The notes: generated by a model from the sequence alone, not told the origin. 64,000 bases of DNA from Bacillus sp. 03113 (GCF_006546985.1 NZ_VATK01000019.1:20431-84430), one strand, 5' to 3'; counted from the stretch's first letter, positions 43,844-53,475 are shown. Translations and numbers: made by a program.

Positions 43844-45088
43844 TTAATTTTCAGACTGTTGCACAGTTTCCTGCCTTCTTAATAGAGGAACAACAAACAG
43901 CATCCCAATAATAAGCAAAAAGGCTGATAGTTCATAAATGATTACTAAGGATAGCGTTTCTTTTAAAAATCCACTTAGTGCCATCGTCAAAACCATTGCT
44001 CCCATAAATAATGGAGTTAATATACCATTTACACGTCCAACAAAAGATTCTTCTGTATTTTGTAATATCATCGTATTAATTCCAATATGAATACAAGGCA
44101 TCACAAGTCCTGAAATGAATTGAGCTGCCAATGTCAGCCAAAGCCCAGTCGATAATCCCATTACAAGAAAGCCTAATGCACTGATGCCCAGTCCAATTGT
44201 AAGCAGCATTTGAGCTGACGTTTTTTGAGAGGCTGCCATCGTTATTCCGCCACCTAAAATCATCCCAATTCCGAACGCCGCCATTAACCACTGCAAAAAC
44301 TCCTTTTGAAGCTCTAGTCGCTCTGTAATAAGGAAAACAGCAAGCGGCTGTGTAAGACCAATTGCTAATCCAGCAGCAATGAAACAGCCACCAAGTAACA
44401 TAAGAGATCGTTTGTTCAACACATACGTAAAGCCTGCCTTCATTTCCTCAAAGAAAGTCGTTTGCACTTCTTTCTTTTCAACCTCTTTATCAGGAGGTAA
44501 AAGGAACAAGATGGCAGCAGAAAGCAAGAAGGCAACCCCCATGATTCCAATAGCTACGATAATACCATAATGCTGATAAACTAATGTACCAATAATAGGA
44601 CCCAAGATCATAAACAAAGCAAAAATCGTTTGATACATAGACATTCCTAACTGTATTAAGTCTTCTTCTACATGGATCTTAAATAGCTTCATGCCAGATG
44701 GCTGTGAAAATTGAGATAATATCGATGAAACAAGGGTGGCAAAGAAAACCATCTTCCAGCTGCCAAATACAAGCGTTAATAAGACGATAAAGATCGAAAG
44801 GGCACTTAATAAGTCACACCCAATCATCGTTCTTTTTGGCTTCCAACGATCTGCAAATGTGCCACCAATAAAGGAGAATAGAAAAATTGGTGCAAATTCC
44901 GCAACAGAAATAAGAGAAACTGCAACTGGATTCTCATTTGTCTTCTCTATAACATACAAGAGAATAGCGTAATTTCGTACCCAAATGCCAATTTGCAGAA
45001 AAAATACGGATAGCAATATCGTACGAACGACTTGATTTTTAAATAAAGCTCCCATTGAAACTTTTGATTTCACTTCGACTGAATTCAT
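43844..45088 (-). CDS. MFS transporter (MFS_3, macrolide-efflux-like)
   Basis: A 414-residue exporter with twelve predicted helices. The first loop GGTFADRWKPKRTMIGCDLL (G-x3-D-R-x2-R/K-R) is the MFS signature, and the sequence fits the BacE/YfiS/MefA branch (MFS_3). The ATG at 45088 is chosen because GGAGG is eight bases upstream. That GGAGG can be masked by a CCTCC 18 bases further up, inside a leader with several competing hairpins, so inducible translation is likely. Substrate unknown; an antimicrobial or toxic compound fits the regulation. Confidence 0.85.
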   Translation of the reverse strand: MNSVEVKSKVSMGALFKNQVVRTILLSVFFLQIGIWVRNYAILLYVIEKTNENPVAVSLISVAEFAPIFLFSFIGGTFADRWKPKRTMIGCDLLSALSIFIVLLTLVFGSWKMVFFATLVSSILSQFSQPSGMKLFKIHVEEDLIQLGMSMYQTIFALFMILGPIIGTLVYQHYGIIVAIGIMGVAFLLSAAILFLLPPDKEVEKKEVQTTFFEEMKAGFTYVLNKRSLMLLGGCFIAAGLAIGLTQPLAVFLITERLELQKEFLQWLMAAFGIGMILGGGITMAASQKTSAQMLLTIGLGISALGFLVMGLSTGLWLTLAAQFISGLVMPCIHIGINTMILQNTEESFVGRVNGILTPLFMGAMVLTMALSGFLKETLSLVIIYELSAFLLIIGMLFVVPLLRRQETVQQSEN

Positions 45089-45096
45089 AAAAAAAA

Positions 45097-45285
45097 CCTC
45101 CATTTCCATTTTTCGGATAGGAGGTATTAAATAAACAAACAAAACTGCCTAGAACAGCATGTTAAAATTTGTTTGATAAAAAATACACAGACTAATCCTA
45201 TCCAAAAAATATATCGTACTTATACGAATGATTTTCTAAAAAAGGATTAGCTGTTCATTGTTCTTTTGTTCACCCTTCCGTACAC
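45097..45285 (-). promoter_or_regulatory. Attenuator-like leader of the MFS gene
   Basis: On the minus strand four segments pair alternatively: CTAATCCT (45250-45243), GGATAGGATTAG (45203-45192), CCTCCTATCC (45124-45115) and GGAGG (45101-45097, the MFS ribosome binding site). Segment 1 pairs with 2, 3 with 4, or 2 with 3; the 2-3 state frees the binding site. A short frame ending MNS (stop inside segment 1, ATG at 45258, in-frame GTG at 45273) and an 8-codon frame GTG 45188-45162 (MYFLSNKF) are possible leader peptides. Confidence 0.55.
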
Positions 45286-45368
45286 TTGTACGTTAATCTT
45301 ACATGAATTATTTTACAATTTCAAGGACATTTATTCTTTTCATTTCATTATTTTCAAAAAGTTTTTTG

Positions 45369-45986
45369 CTATTCTAAGTTGTATCTTTTTTTTCTTCTTT
45401 TTCTTTTTCTTAATATGAAAAAGGAAAAAATGAATAGGATGAAAACAGCTACTAATACAATCATTATCTCTGTTCCATAGGATATGATCACTTCAATATG
45501 ATCTCCAAAAAGATAGCCAATGGAATAAACAATACTTACCCATATAAGTGCACCAGCGTACGCAAAGAAAGCAAAGGTTTTAAAAGAAAGCTTGCTGAAA
45601 CCATATAAAAAAGGAAGTAGATTTCTAATTCCTGGAATAAAATAACCGATCAGGAGGGAGGCAGCATGGTATTTATCAATTAATTTTAAGGAGTAATGGA
45701 TTCCCTTTGTAAATTTTTTTTTACGGCGAAAATAATAAAGAAAAGGTCTCCCTAAAAATTTCCCCAGCGAATAACAAGTTGTTAGTGCCGCTACAATTCC
45801 AGCATAAACGACTAAAAAGGTGTAAAAGGGATTAATGATTTTTGTAGAGGAAAGCATCGCTACTGTCATCACAATCACTTCATTTGGAACTGGAATTCCA
45901 AATACGCCAATCCATAGCCATAAAAAAAGACCTAGATAACCATAATTGTCGACTAATTCAAGGACAATTTCGAATTCCAATTGCAA
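45369..45986 (-). CDS. DedA-family membrane protein
   Basis: A 205-residue protein with the DedA/SNARE-associated pattern: the re-entrant loop GVFGIPVPNEVIVMT, GKFLGRPF, and YFIPGIRNLLPFLYGFSKL with the conserved Arg. Several DedA members flip undecaprenyl phosphate or other lipids and protect membrane energisation. AAGGAG precedes the TTG start. It stands alone with a basic C-terminal tail. Confidence 0.87.
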   Translation of the reverse strand: MQLEFEIVLELVDNYGYLGLFLWLWIGVFGIPVPNEVIVMTVAMLSSTKIINPFYTFLVVYAGIVAALTTCYSLGKFLGRPFLYYFRRKKKFTKGIHYSLKLIDKYHAASLLIGYFIPGIRNLLPFLYGFSKLSFKTFAFFAYAGALIWVSIVYSIGYLFGDHIEVIISYGTEIMIVLVAVFILFIFSFFILRKRKRRKKRYNLE

Positions 45987-46156
45987 AAACTCCTTCCCCT
46001 TTACAAAGCATTTCTATGAATTTACGTATACTTTATTATAGCTCTCTTATAGATTCAAGGAAAATTTTGTGAATATCATTCAATTAATTCTCATGGATAA
46101 AACATACTAAATAGGGATATTGCATATATTTTTCTAAATAAAGGGGGAAGAATAAA

Positions 46157-46309
46157 ATGAAAACCTCATCGAGACATCCTATGTATTATTATCCGTTCCC
46201 AAATAACTACCACATCAATAACTTCATTCCAATTCATTATCCATCTTCATATTTCCCTTACCAAATCAGACCGTTTCCTACAGTTAATCCAGCATTATTT
46301 AATGGATAA
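46157..46309 (+). CDS. Short Tyr/Pro/Asn-rich protein, 50 aa
   Basis: An unmapped small gene: ATG at 46157 with AAGGGGGAAG seven bases upstream, stop at 46307-46309. The sequence begins MKTSSRHPMYYYPFPNNYHI and is rich in Tyr, Pro, Asn, His and Phe, with no hydrophobic helix. Such composition is common in Bacillus spore-coat and cortex-associated small proteins. No homologue is claimed. It lies between the divergent dedA and the convergent pepA. Confidence 0.55.
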   Translation: MKTSSRHPMYYYPFPNNYHINNFIPIHYPSSYFPYQIRPFPTVNPALFNG

Positions 46310-46360
46310 TATTAACACAGACCTATTAAACAATAAATAGATCTGTTTCATAAAATATTC

Positions 46361-47860
46361 TTATATTGTTTGAAACCTTTCAACAAGAAGAGCTAGTGTA
46401 CGAGTCATAACACCAGTTGCTCCAGCTGGTCCTAGATCTCCATTTTTATTCGTAGTCGCTGTCCCTGCAATATCTAAATGAACCCAAGGAGTATTTTCAG
46501 CAAATTCGCCAATAAATGCCCCTCCCATAATCATATGACCTTCTCGGCCAGGAGAATTATTGAGATCGGCAATTTTGCTGTTCCTTACTCTTTCTCTGTC
46601 TTTTTCAAATAAAGGCAAACGCCATATAGGCTCTCCTGATTCATAAGATGCCTCTAATACTTTTTCAAAGAGAGTATCGTTATTCGTTAGCGCACCAGTT
46701 GTTTCTGTTCCTAACGCGACGATGACACCACCTGTCAGCGTGGCTACATCAACAAGGTAATTCGCCCCATGATGCTTTGCATACGTAACAGCATCTGCTA
46801 GCACCAATCTTCCTTCTGCATCTGTATTTAACACTTCAATTGTTTTGCCGCTAAAAGAAGTAATCACATCGTCAGGCTTAAATGCGGACCCGCTAATCAT
46901 ATTGTCTGTAGATGGGATAACAGCAACGACATTTTGTTCTGGTTTCGTTTCACCAATGATTTCCATGGCACCAAGCACTGCTGCTGCTCCGCCCATATCT
47001 GTTTTCATACCGACAATACCTGATTTCGATTTTATGGAATAGCCGCCAGTATCAAAGGTAATACCCTTCCCAACTAAGCCAATGACATTCTTCCATTCTT
47101 CTTTTCCTTGATATTTCAACACAATCATTTTCGGAGGCTCTGAAGAACCTTGATTGACAGCGAGGAATGCACCCATCCCAAGCTTAAGCAAATCTTCTTT
47201 TCCCAAAATTTCTACTTCAAAATCATATTTTTCTCCAAGTGTTTTTGCATAGTTCGCTAAATCAGTAGCAGTCAGCATATTACCTGGTAAATTCACAAGT
47301 GACCGAGCTGAATTTGTTCCTTTTCCATACGCATAGCCAACAGCTAATGAGGCTTCCAATTCTTCTTTTTCTTCTTTTTCACTGTAAACGGTTATTTTCT
47401 CAATCTTTTTTGCTGGCCCTGATTTTTGCTTATAAGTTTCAAGTTCGTAAGTGGATAGTGAGAATGCTTCACTCAATCCAAATGCAGCATCCAGAGGGTT
47501 TACATGATCCGTTGTAAAAGAATCTAAATAAACTGCTGTTTCTTTTAATCCATCTTTTGTGATTAATTGAAAGACTCGTCCAAAAGCTTCTTTTAATCGT
47601 TCAAATGAATAATCCTTCACTTTTCCAAGTCCAACAAAATAGATTCTCTTTGCCCCGATTTTGTTAAATGTATGAACCTTTTCCATGTATTTCAATTTTG
47701 CTGAAATGTCGCCATCCTTTACAAGCTCAGTAAGCGTTCCTTCAAAAATCTCATCTAGTGCAGCAAGCAAGCCCTCAAACTTAAGCGGTTGATCAAAAAG
47801 ACCGATAATCATACTCTCATGCTTATTTAAAAAATTAAGTTTCTCCTCTACAAAAAACAT
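46361..47860 (-). CDS. pepA: Leucyl aminopeptidase
   Basis: A 499-residue M17 metallopeptidase. [17 protein letters not shown] holds the metal-binding Lys/Asp and catalytic Lys, and [15 protein letters not shown] is the family signature with Asp, Glu and the bicarbonate Arg. It removes N-terminal residues from peptides in the cytoplasm. The ATG at 47860 is chosen for its GGAGG; an upstream ATG would include that site. Equivalent of B. subtilis yuiE, in the same order with yuiD and yuiC. Confidence 0.94.
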   Translation of the reverse strand: MFFVEEKLNFLNKHESMIIGLFDQPLKFEGLLAALDEIFEGTLTELVKDGDISAKLKYMEKVHTFNKIGAKRIYFVGLGKVKDYSFERLKEAFGRVFQLITKDGLKETAVYLDSFTTDHVNPLDAAFGLSEAFSLSTYELETYKQKSGPAKKIEKITVYSEKEEKEELEASLAVGYAYGKGTNSARSLVNLPGNMLTATDLANYAKTLGEKYDFEVEILGKEDLLKLGMGAFLAVNQGSSEPPKMIVLKYQGKEEWKNVIGLVGKGITFDTGGYSIKSKSGIVGMKTDMGGAAAVLGAMEIIGETKPEQNVVAVIPSTDNMISGSAFKPDDVITSFSGKTIEVLNTDAEGRLVLADAVTYAKHHGANYLVDVATLTGGVIVALGTETTGALTNNDTLFEKVLEASYESGEPIWRLPLFEKDRERVRNSKIADLNNSPGREGHMIMGGAFIGEFAENTPWVHLDIAGTATTNKNGDLGPAGATGVMTRTLALLVERFQTI

Positions 47861-48015
47861 GCAGCTACCTCCTATTTCCACTCTTTCATTATATCTAATT
47901 AACTGGAATACTTCGATATTGTAATGATATTCTATTTATGAGGAGGATAGCATTGTAAATTATAAATAGGTTCCTTTAAAATGATAAGTAAGCAAAAGAA
48001 AAAGGTGGTTTCATT

Positions 48016-48489
48016 ATGGAGATATTTTCTAATTTCCCGTTGTGGGCAGCTTTGATCGCGATATTCTTCGCTCAGTTTGTGAAGGTTCCCATTCAATTTA
48101 TCGCGACTAGAAAAATTGATTGGTCATTATTAACAAGTACAGGCGGCATGCCTAGTTCCCACTCTGCAGCAGTAACAGCATTAAGTACTGGCGTTGCATT
48201 GGACATGGGACTGGACTCACCTATTTTTTCAGTAGCCGCTTTATTTGCGATCATAACGATGTTTGATGCAACTGGAGTTAGAAGACAAGCTGGGGAACAA
48301 GCGATTGTCTTGAATGAATTAGTTTCTGAATTTAATCGATTTGTTGTAGAAGCAAAAATTTGGCAGCAGAAACCACAAAAAGAAAAACAAAAAAAGCTAA
48401 AAGAACTGTTAGGACATAAACCCATTGAAGTATTTTTCGGCGGATTAACAGGAATTTTTCTAACATTAGCCCTTCATTATTTTTTATAA
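48016..48489 (+). CDS. yuiD: YuiD-like divergent PAP2 membrane protein
   Basis: A 157-residue protein with about four helices. TGGMPSSHSAAVTALSTG is the SSH phosphatase-like motif and DATGVRRQAGEQA the second conserved piece of the DUF212/divergent-PAP2 family (acid phosphatase/haloperoxidase-related). Substrate is unknown, perhaps a lipid phosphate. AAAGGTGG precedes the ATG. It is divergent from pepA as in B. subtilis. Confidence 0.88.
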   Translation: MEIFSNFPLWAALIAIFFAQFVKVPIQFIATRKIDWSLLTSTGGMPSSHSAAVTALSTGVALDMGLDSPIFSVAALFAIITMFDATGVRRQAGEQAIVLNELVSEFNRFVVEAKIWQQKPQKEKQKKLKELLGHKPIEVFFGGLTGIFLTLALHYFL

Positions 48490-48510
48490 AATAAACAAAT
48501 CTTAAATGTG

Positions 48511-48557
48511 AAAAAGAGGCAGATCTACAAGAATACCATTTGATCTGCCTCTTTTTT
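48511..48557. terminator. Terminator of yuiD
   Basis: AAAAAGAGGCAGATC ... GATCTGCCTCTTTTTT. Closely resembles the hairpin after metQ at 33321-33369 (AGAGGCAGATC). Confidence 0.9.
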
Positions 48558-48604
48558 AATGGAAGTATATTAATGTACTTTTACATTCATATCAAATACG
48601 ATAA

Positions 48605-49318
48605 TTAATTTCTTTCTGCTTTTATATACTGCTGACGAAATACCTGCATTGATTTTTCTTCATTTAATAATTGAAGGTCTTTCTCTGTCAAAGATCCATT
48701 TCCCACTTTTACAACATAGACATCAAGCGTTTTTTTCCCCCAAAACTTGTAGACGTCATTTACCGTTTCATAATACAAATCTAGTCGATTCCCTTTTATG
48801 GCTCCTCCTTTATCTGCAACCACACCAAATCCATAATCAGGAATAAATAAGATCGTGCCTATTGGAAAAACGCTAAGATCTGCTGCTACTGTTGAATATA
48901 AATCCCTTTTAACCTTTACACCAGAATATGTAATCCCAAAGCTTGGATCACCCGGGTTCTTTCCCGTTGATTCATAGCCTGCAGTATAACCAGTCGCTAC
49001 CACCATTTTCGTTGGATATTGTGAAAAATCAAAGGCATCCTCAAGAACAGGGATTTCACCAGATACTTCTTTACTAGAAGAAATTTTCGTATCCGCTGCT
49101 GCTGCTTTTTTTAAATATTTCAAACCAGAACCAATTGATTTCATTGAAGGATGAAAATTAAATTCTCTTTTCAATTCCTGTTTAATGTTCTCCATGTTCA
49201 TGTAAGAACCTTCCTCCGCAGCTTTAACACCTGTAATCGAGCGGAAAGTCGTGAGCAAGGCCATTATTAACAACAAAAACATGATCAAACGTTTTGTCCA
49301 AACTTTCATTCTATTCAT
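48605..49318 (-). CDS. yuiC: 3D-domain cell-wall protein YuiC
   Basis: A 237-residue exported protein: signal anchor near the N-terminus ([20 protein letters not shown]) and a C-terminal 3D domain (residues about 120-215) with [31 protein letters not shown]. The three Asp of the domain are visible (D-K-G, D-L-Y and the earlier Y-S). YuiC is a sporulation-associated lytic transglycosylase-like enzyme that acts on peptidoglycan. GGAGGAG precedes the ATG. Confidence 0.9.
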   Translation of the reverse strand: MNRMKVWTKRLIMFLLLIMALLTTFRSITGVKAAEEGSYMNMENIKQELKREFNFHPSMKSIGSGLKYLKKAAAADTKISSSKEVSGEIPVLEDAFDFSQYPTKMVVATGYTAGYESTGKNPGDPSFGITYSGVKVKRDLYSTVAADLSVFPIGTILFIPDYGFGVVADKGGAIKGNRLDLYYETVNDVYKFWGKKTLDVYVVKVGNGSLTEKDLQLLNEEKSMQVFRQQYIKAERN

Positions 49319-49440
49319 CTAGATTTCACTCCTCCCATGACTATTCATGTCCAAACACATAAAAAAATATTCATAAGAGGGATAAATAGAGTGAATATTA
49401 AGATTTTTAAAAATTAATTCTAATGAATTTTAATCTAAAA

Positions 49441-49764
49441 TTAAAACATATAGTAGCCTTTTTTTCTAAGTAATTTAATAGTAAAACCAGCCGCTATGGC
49501 TCCTATAAATCCACTGCTTATGATGAGGATATCAGCAATAGCTAGATGGGAAAATCGATTTATAAGATCATTAAAAGAGGCTAAAGCATCAATAAAGTAT
49601 TGACTAAAACGAACACGATCGATAATGAGGATCGCAATAAAAGGATAAATCATTGCCATGATCCACGACATTTTCAGGAGCATATTTAAAATAAAACCGA
49701 TTCCAAAAAACAGTACAAAGAAAAGCAGCATGGAAATAGGTAAAACAAAAATAGTCATTTGCAT
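49441..49764 (-). CDS. yuiB: YuiB-like membrane protein
   Basis: A 107-residue protein with three membrane helices and no catalytic motif. Its place between yuiC and yumB and its length match B. subtilis yuiB. AAAGGGGGAAGG precedes the ATG. The tiny yuiA gene of B. subtilis is not seen next to it. Function unknown. Confidence 0.75.
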   Translation of the reverse strand: MQMTIFVLPISMLLFFVLFFGIGFILNMLLKMSWIMAMIYPFIAILIIDRVRFSQYFIDALASFNDLINRFSHLAIADILIISSGFIGAIAAGFTIKLLRKKGYYMF

Positions 49765-49859
49765 AAAATCCCTTCCCCCTTTCCCAATTATTAAAAGTGT
49801 ACGGAATGACTGGGTTTCGAGTCAATGAAAATGGTTACATTTTTAACTTTTATCCCATG

Positions 49860-49886
49860 AAAAAAACTCCAATAACGGAGTTTTTT
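49860..49886. terminator. Bidirectional terminator after yumB
   Basis: AAAAAACTCC-6-GGAGTTTTTT. Confidence 0.8.
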
Positions 49887-49903
49887 ATATAACCTCATGT
49901 ATT

Positions 49904-51121
49904 TCACCAGAATTTTACTTTGCCCTTTTTCAGAACGAGTGTAGGACCACCAATTAGGAAGAGAGCACGATTATCAATCATTTTTTTCATAAACGATGCT
50001 TTTGTACCTACTATTTTCTTTCCGAAAACAACACCAATGGCATCATCTTCTCCTAAGGAGCAAACTGTTCCTTTTATATCCGGTGTAAATGATTCTAGTT
50101 CAGGTTTATTATCAATAAGTGAGACTATATTTTTAGCACATACTTCTCCTTGCTGCATGGCAATTTGAGCTGTTGGAGGGAACGGTCGATTATTTTCCTC
50201 ATTAATCATTAATGAACAATCACCAATTATAAATATATTTTCATGTCCAGGCGCTCTTAAGTCTGGTTGTACCTTCACTCGCCCTCTCATAGCTTCAAAC
50301 CCTGATTTTTCAATCAACGAATTTCCGCGGACTCCTGCAGCCCAAATAACAGTCGCTGCTTTTATTTCATCCACCTTTTCTTCTTTACCAACAAAAATCC
50401 CTTCTGAAGTACATTCCTTTATGGACGTCCCAATCAAAAATTCTACGCCCTTTTTCTCTAAAAGAGCAACCGCATATTTGACTAAATCAGGATCAAATCC
50501 AGGAAGTACCATTGGTGCTGCTTCCACACAATAAACCTTTACTTTTTGAACATCTATATCATATTCACTGCATAATTGTGGAATTCGATTCATTAATTCT
50601 CCTAAAAACTCGATTCCTGTAAAGCCTGCTCCCCCTACCACAATGGTTAAGCGATCTTCTTGTTTCTCATCTTCCATGTTATAAGTTGCGAATTGGTATT
50701 CAATATGCTCACGTATTTGACGAGCCGCATTGATATTCGTGATCGAAAATGCATATTCCTTTAGTCCTTTAATTCCAAATGTTTCTGGCTCTGCCCCTAG
50801 CGCGACCACAAGATAATCATAATCAACTTCGCCATTTTCTAATAGAACCTTTTTCTCAGCTGTTTTCACTTCAAGAGCTGAAGCTTGTACAAAATGGACT
50901 TTATTTCGATCAATTACTTCATTAATATTATACCTTGCTCGATCATGATGCAGAGTTCCTGCTGATGCTTCATGCAGCCAAGTTGTTTCATAATGGTAAG
51001 CATTATTATTAATAAGTGTAATTTCAACATCGTTTACATCAACTGCTTTTTGTAATCGAGTAACTGTCATTAATCCGCCATAACCTGCCCCTAATACAAG
51101 CACTTTTGGTTTATTCAACAT
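49904..51121 (-). CDS. yumB: Type II NADH dehydrogenase-like flavoprotein YumB
   Basis: A 405-residue NDH-2-family protein: FAD-binding [17 protein letters not shown] at the N-terminus, the NADH-binding [16 protein letters not shown], and [20 protein letters not shown] with the second FAD contact. It probably passes electrons from NADH to menaquinone at the membrane surface. The ATG at 51121 is preferred over a GTG two codons earlier because of the AAAGGTGG site. A Fur-like palindrome lies in its promoter region. Confidence 0.9.
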   Translation of the reverse strand: MLNKPKVLVLGAGYGGLMTVTRLQKAVDVNDVEITLINNNAYHYETTWLHEASAGTLHHDRARYNINEVIDRNKVHFVQASALEVKTAEKKVLLENGEVDYDYLVVALGAEPETFGIKGLKEYAFSITNINAARQIREHIEYQFATYNMEDEKQEDRLTIVVGGAGFTGIEFLGELMNRIPQLCSEYDIDVQKVKVYCVEAAPMVLPGFDPDLVKYAVALLEKKGVEFLIGTSIKECTSEGIFVGKEEKVDEIKAATVIWAAGVRGNSLIEKSGFEAMRGRVKVQPDLRAPGHENIFIIGDCSLMINEENNRPFPPTAQIAMQQGEVCAKNIVSLIDNKPELESFTPDIKGTVCSLGEDDAIGVVFGKKIVGTKASFMKKMIDNRALFLIGGPTLVLKKGKVKFW

Positions 51122-51147
51122 TATCACGCCACCTTTTTGATTGAAAA

Positions 51148-51164
51148 TGAATAATAATCATTCA
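51148..51164. promoter_or_regulatory. Possible Fur-family operator upstream of yumB
   Basis: TGAATAATAATCATTCA, an imperfect palindrome with the 7-1-7 layout (GAATAAT-A-ATCATTC), close to the Fur/PerR box type. It sits 27-43 bases before the yumB start. Confidence 0.4.
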
Positions 51165-51370
51165 AATGGGGCTCAAAAGATTGTTCACAGACATTTATAA
51201 AGCCCAGCTATGCCCCCATTTTTCCCAGCATTTCTACAATACCCGTTCTAGTCAGATTTATTCCTACATTAAGGATTGTCATTTTGCTGTTGGGATTAAT
51301 TTATGTAACAATATTGCTACATAAATTCTTTTTTTTAGACACAATTAATGAAAAGCGGTACTTATTTAAT

Positions 51371-51581
51371 GGCTGTTTTCGTATAGATTGTTACTTTTAA
51401 ACGCGCAGCCTGCATACACTTCGCTTTCCGTGGGCGAGCGTCAAGCCTCCTCGTCGCATACGCTCCTGCGGGGTCTCGCCTTTCTCGTATTCCCACAGGA
51501 GTCTACGTCTATGCAGGCTGCTCCGAAACGTTTCTCCCAATGTTTTTTATGTCAAAAGCAACAAACTTTGAGAAAACAGCC
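51371..51581. mobile_element. MITE-like element with terminal inverted repeats
   Basis: A 211-bp element. The ends GGCTGTTTTC and GAAAACAGCC are perfect inverted repeats, with weaker complementarity continuing to about 27 bp. The flanks TATTTAAT (51363-51370) and TATTTAAA (51582-51589) look like an 8-bp target duplication. Inside is a GC-rich palindrome (TTCGCTTTCCG.GGGCGAGCG, GCTCCTGCGGGG, CCCACAGGAG). It has no coding capacity. The left 90 bases recur at 63831-63921. Confidence 0.7.
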
Positions 51582-51634
51582 TATTTAAAAAGGTGTAGTC
51601 TATCTCATTTTCCATTCTCCTGGCAAAAAAATAC

Positions 51635-51683
51635 AAAAAGGGTAAAACCAATCTAGTTAAAACTAAATGGTTTTACCCTTTTT
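51635..51683. terminator. Terminator of yjlC-ndh
   Basis: AAAAAGGGTAAAACCA / TGGTTTTACCCTTTTT, a 16-bp perfect stem, active on the minus strand after ndh. Confidence 0.9.
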
Positions 51684-51714
51684 CATTCCTAGTTATAGAA
51701 AAGATGACATCAAA

Positions 51715-52893
51715 TTAATAAGCTAAGCTGAATAAACCTTTAATATGAGTTAAATAGCGTACATTACTAGCTTCTTTCATTAAGGAAGCTGGTAATCCTT
51801 TAAGCTGAGTTGAATTTGCACCAATAGTAGCAACTGCATCTTTACGTCCAAGGCTTGCTAACGTACCAGAGTTCACTGGGCTAAATGTTTCAAATGCTTT
51901 GTTTTGTAAATAGGCATAAAGATTGTATCCGATTAATTCTCCCATTTGCCACGCAATTTGGGCTGTTGGAGGATATGGACGACCATCTGGAGCAAAGTAA
52001 ACTGCACTATCTCCTGCAACGAATACATCTTCATGTGAAGTAGATTGTAGATAATCATTAACAGTAGCACGACCACGATTTACTTCAAGACCTGACTCCC
52101 CTACCATTGGAAGACCTTGTACGCCGCCTGTCCATACAAAAGTATTGGTTACGATCTTTTGACCATCTTTTAAGTCAACAACATTTCCTTCAACATTTGT
52201 CACAGGAAGGCCTGTTAAGAATTTAACACCACGAGCTTCTAAGCTAGTTTGTGCACGTTCAATTAATACATCTGGAAGAACAGGAAGGATTTTTGGACCT
52301 GCTTCAACTAGTAGTAAAGAAATTTCTTTTGGATCGACCCCATAGCTTTTCGCTAGGTTAGGCATGATATCAGCAAGCTCTCCAACTAGTTCGACCCCAG
52401 TTAAACCGCCGCCCCCAATAAGAATTGTTGCATCTGCTTCGTTTTTTGTTTTCGCATACTCACGAATACGATCTTCAACATGTCTATAAATTTTATTTGC
52501 ATCATCAGCTGATTTTAATACCATACTATTTTCCTCAAGACCTGGTATACCAAAATAAGCTGTTTTGCTTCCAAGAGCTACAACAAGAGCATCATATGAT
52601 AAAGTTGAACCGTCAGCAAAAACAACTTCTTTCTTATCTACTGAGAAAGAATCAACCTTTGCAATTTTCAAATCAACATCTTTACCTTTTAATAGCTTGT
52701 CAAGAGGCATAGCTATCGCTTTTTCCGCTACACTTCCTGCTGCTAAACGATGCAATTCAGTAATAATTTGATGAGTTGGATATTGATTAACGACAGTAAC
52801 CTGAGCTTCAGATTTACTTAAATATTTTCGAACTGTTAAGGCAGTTAAAAGTCCACCATAACCAGCACCTAAAATCACTATATGTTTTGACAT
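51715..52893 (-). CDS. ndh: NADH dehydrogenase Ndh (YjlD type)
   Basis: A 392-residue NDH-2, very close to B. subtilis YjlD from end to end by recollection: [38 protein letters not shown] and FVAGDSAVYFAPDGRPYPP. It is the main non-pumping NADH:menaquinone oxidoreductase of the respiratory chain and a peripheral membrane protein. It follows yjlC by about 150 bases that contain a stray family A-like fragment. A Rex-type operator precedes yjlC. Confidence 0.95.
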   Translation of the reverse strand: MSKHIVILGAGYGGLLTALTVRKYLSKSEAQVTVVNQYPTHQIITELHRLAAGSVAEKAIAMPLDKLLKGKDVDLKIAKVDSFSVDKKEVVFADGSTLSYDALVVALGSKTAYFGIPGLEENSMVLKSADDANKIYRHVEDRIREYAKTKNEADATILIGGGGLTGVELVGELADIMPNLAKSYGVDPKEISLLLVEAGPKILPVLPDVLIERAQTSLEARGVKFLTGLPVTNVEGNVVDLKDGQKIVTNTFVWTGGVQGLPMVGESGLEVNRGRATVNDYLQSTSHEDVFVAGDSAVYFAPDGRPYPPTAQIAWQMGELIGYNLYAYLQNKAFETFSPVNSGTLASLGRKDAVATIGANSTQLKGLPASLMKEASNVRYLTHIKGLFSLAY

Positions 52894-53040
52894 AATTCAT
52901 CCTCCGTCCATATCAATTAAAAAAGCGTCTGGCGCCTAGTTATGTAAAGTCATGATCTATGACTGTATCGGCGCTCGTGCAATTTGTACATTAAAGTTAG
53001 ACTCTTATCTACTTTAATAATAAAAAAATTGCCTATCTAA

Positions 53041-53475
53041 TTACTTTTGACGTTCGCGTTCATTCATAATTTGCAAATACGCTTGAGTAAAGCGGAATAG
53101 TTTTTGAGCTTGCGGATCCTTCATTAATCTTAATAAACCAAATAATCCAATTGCTTCATTGCTTTGCTCAGCACGATCTTTCGCTTCAATAGCATTTGCT
53201 GCTATTTCTTTAACTGATTCTTTTACGGGTTCAAAAATTTCAGTAATGGCACCTACTGTATCACTTTTTAAAACATCATCAGTAGCTACAGATTGAGCAA
53301 AATCATAAGACTTCGTTAAAATATTCACTAACTCAGTCAGCTTTGGAAGCTGTTCAATTAATGCAGTTAATGATTCTTGTACTTCAGGCTTTAATAACTG
53401 ATCTAAAAGATCTTTGCCGGTAGACGCTGTCAGTGCTTCATTTTCAATGTTAGTTTGAGTAATTGTTTCTGACAT
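53041..53475 (-). CDS. yjlC: DUF1641 protein YjlC
   Basis: A 144-residue acidic helical protein. GLFGLLRLMKDPQAQKLFRF near the end is the DUF1641 signature. In B. subtilis yjlC-ndh is one operon repressed by Rex; the same order and a Rex-like site are seen here. Its role may be to help Ndh at the membrane, which is unproven. AAAGGAG precedes the ATG. Confidence 0.9.
   Translation of the reverse strand: MSETITQTNIENEALTASTGKDLLDQLLKPEVQESLTALIEQLPKLTELVNILTKSYDFAQSVATDDVLKSDTVGAITEIFEPVKESVKEIAANAIEAKDRAEQSNEAIGLFGLLRLMKDPQAQKLFRFTQAYLQIMNERERQK

Noticed and set aside
46055..46085. Second Rex operator (TTGTGAATATCATTCAATT) upstream of dedA
   Set aside because: Only the first half-site fits; the second half lacks the TTCAC core, and dedA has no known redox link.
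47299..47517. 72-codon plus-strand frame opposite pepA
   Set aside because: Antisense to a highly conserved enzyme; composition (Leu/Phe/His-rich) is typical of a reverse shadow of coding DNA.
51388..51588. 66-codon frame inside the MITE-like element
   Set aside because: It follows from the GC-rich palindrome and spans a terminal repeat; no start signal and no protein-like pattern.
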